DNA from: Achromobacter deleyi
GTDB taxonomy: Bacteria > Pseudomonadota > Gammaproteobacteria > Burkholderiales > Burkholderiaceae_B
NCBI RefSeq assembly: GCF_016127315.1
Contig: NZ_CP065997.1
Coordinates: forward strand, 1,488,001 to 1,552,000
Direction of reading: 5' to 3'
DNA length: 64,000 nucleotides
Part shown: in pieces, positions 60,042 to 64,000 of the stretch
Layout of the letters: every line of letters begins with the position of its first letter
How positions within the stretch are numbered: the first letter of the stretch is position 1
Program-made: the position numbers and the translations under genes
The notes under the pieces: model-generated
Seen by the model: the letters and a program-made list of their open reading frames with translations, nothing else
Database searches by the model: none
What the model was told of the DNA's origin: nothing

Positions 60042-62696
60042 CTACAAAGGCTGCAGATCCTCGCCCAGCATGCGCACCAACAGGGCCTCGCCGTTCTCGG
60101 CCACGCGCAGTTCACCGAACTTGGCGACTTCATAGCGCTTGGCCTGGCCCTGGGGGAAGAAATAGGCGTTGGTGACAATGCGCACCTGGTTGTCGCGCAC
60201 CCGGTAGCGCAGCGGCACTTCGTTGTCAGCATGCGGCGTGGCGTCGGTCTGGATGCGCACGGGCTGGTACACGCCGCGCGAATCGACCGTCAGCATCACG
60301 TAGCCATCGGACGCTTCGCCCATGACGGAATCCTCCGTGTCCGGGCGCTCGCCGCCCAGCCGCAGCCGCGTGACCTCGCGCCCGGCGGCGAAGTTGAGCG
60401 CCATGTAGTCTCCCTGCATCAGGGAACGCGGGTCGACCGGCGCCAGTTCCAGAATCACCGGCTTGCCGCTGGCCAGCAGCTTTTCGCGCTGCCAGATGCC
60501 GCCATTGGCCACCACCAGCACCAGCGCCAGGCCGCCCAGGATCGCCAGGGTGCGCCAGCGCAGGGCCGGCGAGACCGGCGGCAGCGGCGCGCGGCGCGAC
60601 GGGTCCTGGGTGCGCATCAAGCGCGGCACCAGCCACACCAGCACCCGCAGCACGAACAGCAGCACCGCCGCGCCCCCCAGCCACAGCGCCTTCTGCAGCA
60701 GCGGCACGTCGAGTTGGTAGTAATAGACACCCAGATAGGCCAGCAGGCTCAGCACGCCGAACAGCGTCACGCCCAACTGGTTCAGGCCGAAGCCCAGCAG
60801 CAGCCAGGCCAGCGCGAAACCCACGCCGGGGCTGGGCAGCCAGAACAGCGCGAGCAGCAGCAGGGCGATGGGCACGCCCCAGGTGACACCGCCCGTCAGC
60901 ACATGGCGGCGCGGCCACAGCACCGCCATCGCCGCCGCCGCTGGCAGCAGCGCGCCCGCGCATACCAGCACGGCGGTCTGCGCGTGCAGTTGCCACATGG
61001 CCGGCAATTGCAGCACCGACAGGCCGCTGGCCAGCCACACCATGCCCTGCACCGACAGCAGGAAGGCCCAGGCCAGCGGTTGCAGCGCATGGCCGCGCCG
61101 GCCGCCCAGCCGGTGCGCCAGGGTCAGGATCACCGCCGTGGCCCATGCGCCGGTCACCGCGATCGGCAGCCAGACAAAGGCGGCGCGGGCCATGTCGAAG
61201 TCCAGCAGGGCGTCCAGCAGATCGTCGCGCAGCAGCTCGGGCGCCAGGACGCGCCAGATCAGGCCGGCGCCAGCCATGGCGATCAGGCCGCCGCTCAGGA
61301 AGCGCAGGATCACGTCCGGCCCCAGCACGTACACCGCCGTGGCCATCAGCAGCACGAACAGGCAGGCGCTGGCGAACGAGGTCGAGCTGGACATGCCGTA
61401 GATGATGAGGATCTGGCCGGCAAAGGCCATGGCCGTGCCGCACTGGCGCCAGAACGGGCCGGCGTCGCTGCGCAGCACCGCCACGCCGGCGGCGCACAGT
61501 ACCAGGCCGGCCACCAGCGCGCCTTCCTCGGAATTGACGATGCCGGAGAAGGCCACGAACGCCAGCAGCAACAGGGTCGCCAGCCAGGCGCTCAAGCCCA
61601 GGATGCATTGCACGTACCAGGGCGGCTCGGTGTGCGGCACGGCGGGCGGCGCGACCTGGGCCACGGGTTCGCCCGCCTCGGCCGGGTCGACCGCGTTGCC
61701 GGCCGAGGCGGCGGCCGGCTCGGCATCGGCGGGCGCGGCAACGACCCGCGCCGGCTGGGCCAGGCCACGTAGCCAGCGCGCGGCCCACACGCCTTCGGCC
61801 ATCAGCAGCGCCGCCAGCGGCAGGGCCGCCCAGACGCCGGGCTCCAGCCGCAGCAGCCATTCGCCGACGATGCGCAGCGACACGCAGATGACGCCGGCCA
61901 CCAGCATGGCCAGGATGACCAGGTCGCGGCGGCCGCGCTGGTAATAGAAGCCCAGGCCCAGCGTCACCGCGATCCAGGCCAGGCTATTGACGGAAACCAG
62001 GCCGCGCGACATGGCGTCGCCGATCACCAGCACCGTCACCATCGGGCCGAAAACCAGCCCCGTCACCAGCGGGCTGATCACCAGCGCCGCCAGGACCCGC
62101 GGTCCGACCAAGGTGCTGGCGCGCCAGCGGCGCGCCGCCAGTTCCCAGCCCAGCAGCAGGATCAGGTTCCAGGCGGCCACGATCAGGCTGGCGACCTGCG
62201 GGCCGCCCAGCAGCAGCCACCAGTTGAAGGCCCGTTCACCCAGCCACAGCGCCAGGGCGACGTTGCTGACCAGCACCCACAGCAGCCAGACCGCCTGGCT
62301 GGACGCCACCAGCGCCCAGGGCAGCAGCAGGACCGCCCACCAGGCGAACAATTCCCAGGTATCGGCGCCAGTCTGGTAAGTTTGGCCTAATAACGCGAGC
62401 AAGGCACCGAGCAGGATGCCGGCCAGGGCCAGCAGGGCGCCCGGGATGCTGCGGCGCACTCCTGGAGTGGCGCGCAGGCGCAATCCGGCCCACGCCGCCG
62501 CCAGCGCGCTGAGGGCCAGGAGGCCCTGCGTGCCGGCGAAACGCTGGATCTTGGTCATGTCCTGCCAGTTCGCCGCGACCCAGCAGATGGCGGCGCTGCC
62601 GAGCAGCAAAACCCCTAGCCAAAGGGTGCTGCGGGCCAGGAATTGGCGCCATGCGTGCAGTTCGGATCCCACTTGCCTTTCAGTGCCGACTTGCAT
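60042..62696 (-). CDS. Large membrane protein with DUF2157, DUF4401 and GDYXXLXY regions
   Basis: 884 residues with about 20 hydrophobic segments. The N-terminus has the DUF2157 layout (LARSTLWLGVLLLGSAAICWVAANW). A DUF4401-like middle with many helices follows. A periplasmic C-terminal domain has LAPVDPRSLMQGDYMALNFA, the GDYXXLXY signature. These are usually separate neighbouring genes; here they are one polypeptide. Function unknown. It is convergent with gluQ and divergent from topB with 62 bases between starts. Confidence 0.88.
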   Translation of the reverse strand: MQVGTERQVGSELHAWRQFLARSTLWLGVLLLGSAAICWVAANWQDMTKIQRFAGTQGLLALSALAAAWAGLRLRATPGVRRSIPGALLALAGILLGALLALLGQTYQTGADTWELFAWWAVLLLPWALVASSQAVWLLWVLVSNVALALWLGERAFNWWLLLGGPQVASLIVAAWNLILLLGWELAARRWRASTLVGPRVLAALVISPLVTGLVFGPMVTVLVIGDAMSRGLVSVNSLAWIAVTLGLGFYYQRGRRDLVILAMLVAGVICVSLRIVGEWLLRLEPGVWAALPLAALLMAEGVWAARWLRGLAQPARVVAAPADAEPAAASAGNAVDPAEAGEPVAQVAPPAVPHTEPPWYVQCILGLSAWLATLLLLAFVAFSGIVNSEEGALVAGLVLCAAGVAVLRSDAGPFWRQCGTAMAFAGQILIIYGMSSSTSFASACLFVLLMATAVYVLGPDVILRFLSGGLIAMAGAGLIWRVLAPELLRDDLLDALLDFDMARAAFVWLPIAVTGAWATAVILTLAHRLGGRRGHALQPLAWAFLLSVQGMVWLASGLSVLQLPAMWQLHAQTAVLVCAGALLPAAAAMAVLWPRRHVLTGGVTWGVPIALLLLALFWLPSPGVGFALAWLLLGFGLNQLGVTLFGVLSLLAYLGVYYYQLDVPLLQKALWLGGAAVLLFVLRVLVWLVPRLMRTQDPSRRAPLPPVSPALRWRTLAILGGLALVLVVANGGIWQREKLLASGKPVILELAPVDPRSLMQGDYMALNFAAGREVTRLRLGGERPDTEDSVMGEASDGYVMLTVDSRGVYQPVRIQTDATPHADNEVPLRYRVRDNQVRIVTNAYFFPQGQAKRYEVAKFGELRVAENGEALLVRMLGEDLQPL

Positions 62697-62758
62697 CTCG
62701 CGAATCTCCGATCTTATTATCCGCGCTACTAAGGCGGGTCTGCCGCCACTGGATACAC

Positions 62759-64000
62759 ATGAATAAAACGCTGATTATTGCCGAGAAGCCCTCGGTGGCC
62801 CTTGATATATCACGCGCCTTGGGAGGCTTCGCGCGCGAGGGCGACTATTTTGAAAGCGAACGTTACGTACTGGCGTCCAGCATTGGCCATTTGCTGAGCT
62901 TGGTCGCGCCCAACGATCCGGTCAAGGGAAAGTGGAGCTTCACGCACCTGCCCGTAATTCCGCCTGAATTCGAACTGGGCCCGACCGACAAGAAATCGGC
63001 CGAGCGCCTCAAGCTGCTGGTGCGCCTGGCCAAGCGCAAGGACGTCGATGCCATCATCAACGCCTGTGACGCTGGGCGCGAGGGCGAACTGATCTTCCGC
63101 TACATCATCCAGTACGCCGGGGTGAAGAAGCCGATCCAGCGCCTGTGGCTGCAATCCATGACGCAGGCCGCCATCCGCGAGGCCTTCGCCAACCTGCGTG
63201 ACGACGTCCAGCTCAAGCCGCTGGAAGCCGCCGCCCGCTCGCGCGCCGAGGCCGACTGGCTGGTGGGCATCAACGGCACGCGCGCCATGACCGCCTTCAA
63301 CAGCAAGGACGGCGGCTTCTTCAAGACGCCGGTGGGCCGGGTGCAGACCCCCACGCTGGCGATCGTGGCCGAGCGCGAAGAGCGCATCCGCCGCTTCGTC
63401 TCGCGCGATTACTGGGAAGTGCGCGCCACCTTCGTGGCCGCGGCCGGCCTGTACGAAGGCCGCTGGATCGACCCGGACTTCAAGAAGGACGAGCGCGACC
63501 CCGAGAAGCGCGAGTCGCGCCTGTGGTCGCAGGCCGCCGCCCAGAGCGTGGTGGCCGCCTGCCGCGCCCAGCCGGGCAGCGTGACCGAGGAATCCAAGCC
63601 GTCGACCCAGATGTCGCCGGCCCTGTACGACCTGACCTCGCTGCAGCGCGAGGCCAACGGCCGCTTCGGCTTCTCGGCCAAGACCACCCTGGCGCTGGCC
63701 CAGACCCTGTACGAACGCCACAAGGCGCTGACCTACCCGCGTACCGATTCGCGCTACCTGCCCGAGGACTACATCGCCACGGTGCAGGAAACCATGCGCG
63801 CGCTGGCCAAGGGCGGTTCGAACGCCGTCGGCGGCCTGTCGCGCCATGCCGAAACCGTGACCAGCCAGCACTGGGTCAAGCCGAACCGCCGCATTTTCGA
63901 CAACAAGAAGGTGTCGGATCACTTTGCCATCATCCCGACGCTGCAGATCCCGCACGACCTGAGCGAGGCCGAGGCCAAGCTCTACGACCTGGTGCTCAAG
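62759..64000 (+). CDS. topB: DNA topoisomerase III, 3' truncated by the window
   Basis: The first 414 codons are present, in frame to the last base. The Toprim start is TLIIAEKPSVALDISRALGG, the acidic motif INACDAGREGEL, then VGRVQTPTLAIV, and the catalytic tyrosine is in LTYPRTDSRYLP (Y near 63735). A type IA topoisomerase that relaxes and decatenates DNA through a 5'-phosphotyrosine link. The C-terminal zinc-binding part lies beyond the window. Confidence 0.96.
   Translation, partial: MNKTLIIAEKPSVALDISRALGGFAREGDYFESERYVLASSIGHLLSLVAPNDPVKGKWSFTHLPVIPPEFELGPTDKKSAERLKLLVRLAKRKDVDAIINACDAGREGELIFRYIIQYAGVKKPIQRLWLQSMTQAAIREAFANLRDDVQLKPLEAAARSRAEADWLVGINGTRAMTAFNSKDGGFFKTPVGRVQTPTLAIVAEREERIRRFVSRDYWEVRATFVAAAGLYEGRWIDPDFKKDERDPEKRESRLWSQAAAQSVVAACRAQPGSVTEESKPSTQMSPALYDLTSLQREANGRFGFSAKTTLALAQTLYERHKALTYPRTDSRYLPEDYIATVQETMRALAKGGSNAVGGLSRHAETVTSQHWVKPNRRIFDNKKVSDHFAIIPTLQIPHDLSEAEAKLYDLVLK

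Overview
The window comes from a GC-rich betaproteobacterium, most likely Alcaligenaceae of the Achromobacter/Bordetella type. That reading rests on smg, gluQ and a topB start close together at the right end, a Bug-type binding protein, a very large FhaB/CdiA-like exoprotein and several FecI-FecR-TonB receptor cassettes. It is an inference from gene content and codon use; no rRNA or tRNA gene is visible.

Layout. 1-7431 is ordinary chromosome: a phosphotransferase (left-truncated), an acyl-CoA synthetase, a DUF1963 protein, an exported protein, an isochorismatase-fold protein, a LysE exporter and a YkvA-type protein. 7733-22097 is a contact-dependent-inhibition-like locus on the minus strand: a giant CdiA/FhaB-family protein whose last ~117 residues look like a colicin E3-type 16S rRNase, its immunity gene, a decayed second toxin/immunity pair, and a third, displaced CdiA C-terminal module with a different toxin tip and its own immunity gene. 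The two C-terminal modules share about 2.1 kb, including a 319-bp tract with no differences. No TpsB/CdiB transporter gene is present. 22421-29994 holds an antitoxin-less RelE-like gene, a first iron-uptake cassette (receptor, FecR, FecI), two small membrane proteins and a GlxA-type regulator.

30355-36180 is a lower-GC island. It has a translationally coupled pair (GHKL ATPase plus a 730-residue protein with two phosphoribosyltransferase-like segments), a divergent gene fusing an Mrr-type nuclease to an ImmA/IrrE metalloprotease, and a multi-pass membrane protein. The make-up resembles an anti-phage system that I cannot match to a named one, and it is the best candidate for something undescribed.

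36370-46963 contains two more sigma-FecR-receptor cassettes, each preceded by a Fur-like box. They are interleaved with one intact aminotransferase gene (45770-46963) and two broken pieces of it (36370-37116 and 41487-41650), which look like scars of stepwise cassette insertion.

47176-64000 returns to chromosome: a Bug binding protein, a TetR regulator, a polar amino-acid ABC transporter behind a sigma-54 promoter with NtrC-like sites, a DSD1-type PLP enzyme with a co-transcribed protein of unknown function, a TAXI TRAP transporter, smg, gluQ, a large DUF2157/GDYXXLXY membrane protein and the start of topB (truncated by the window).
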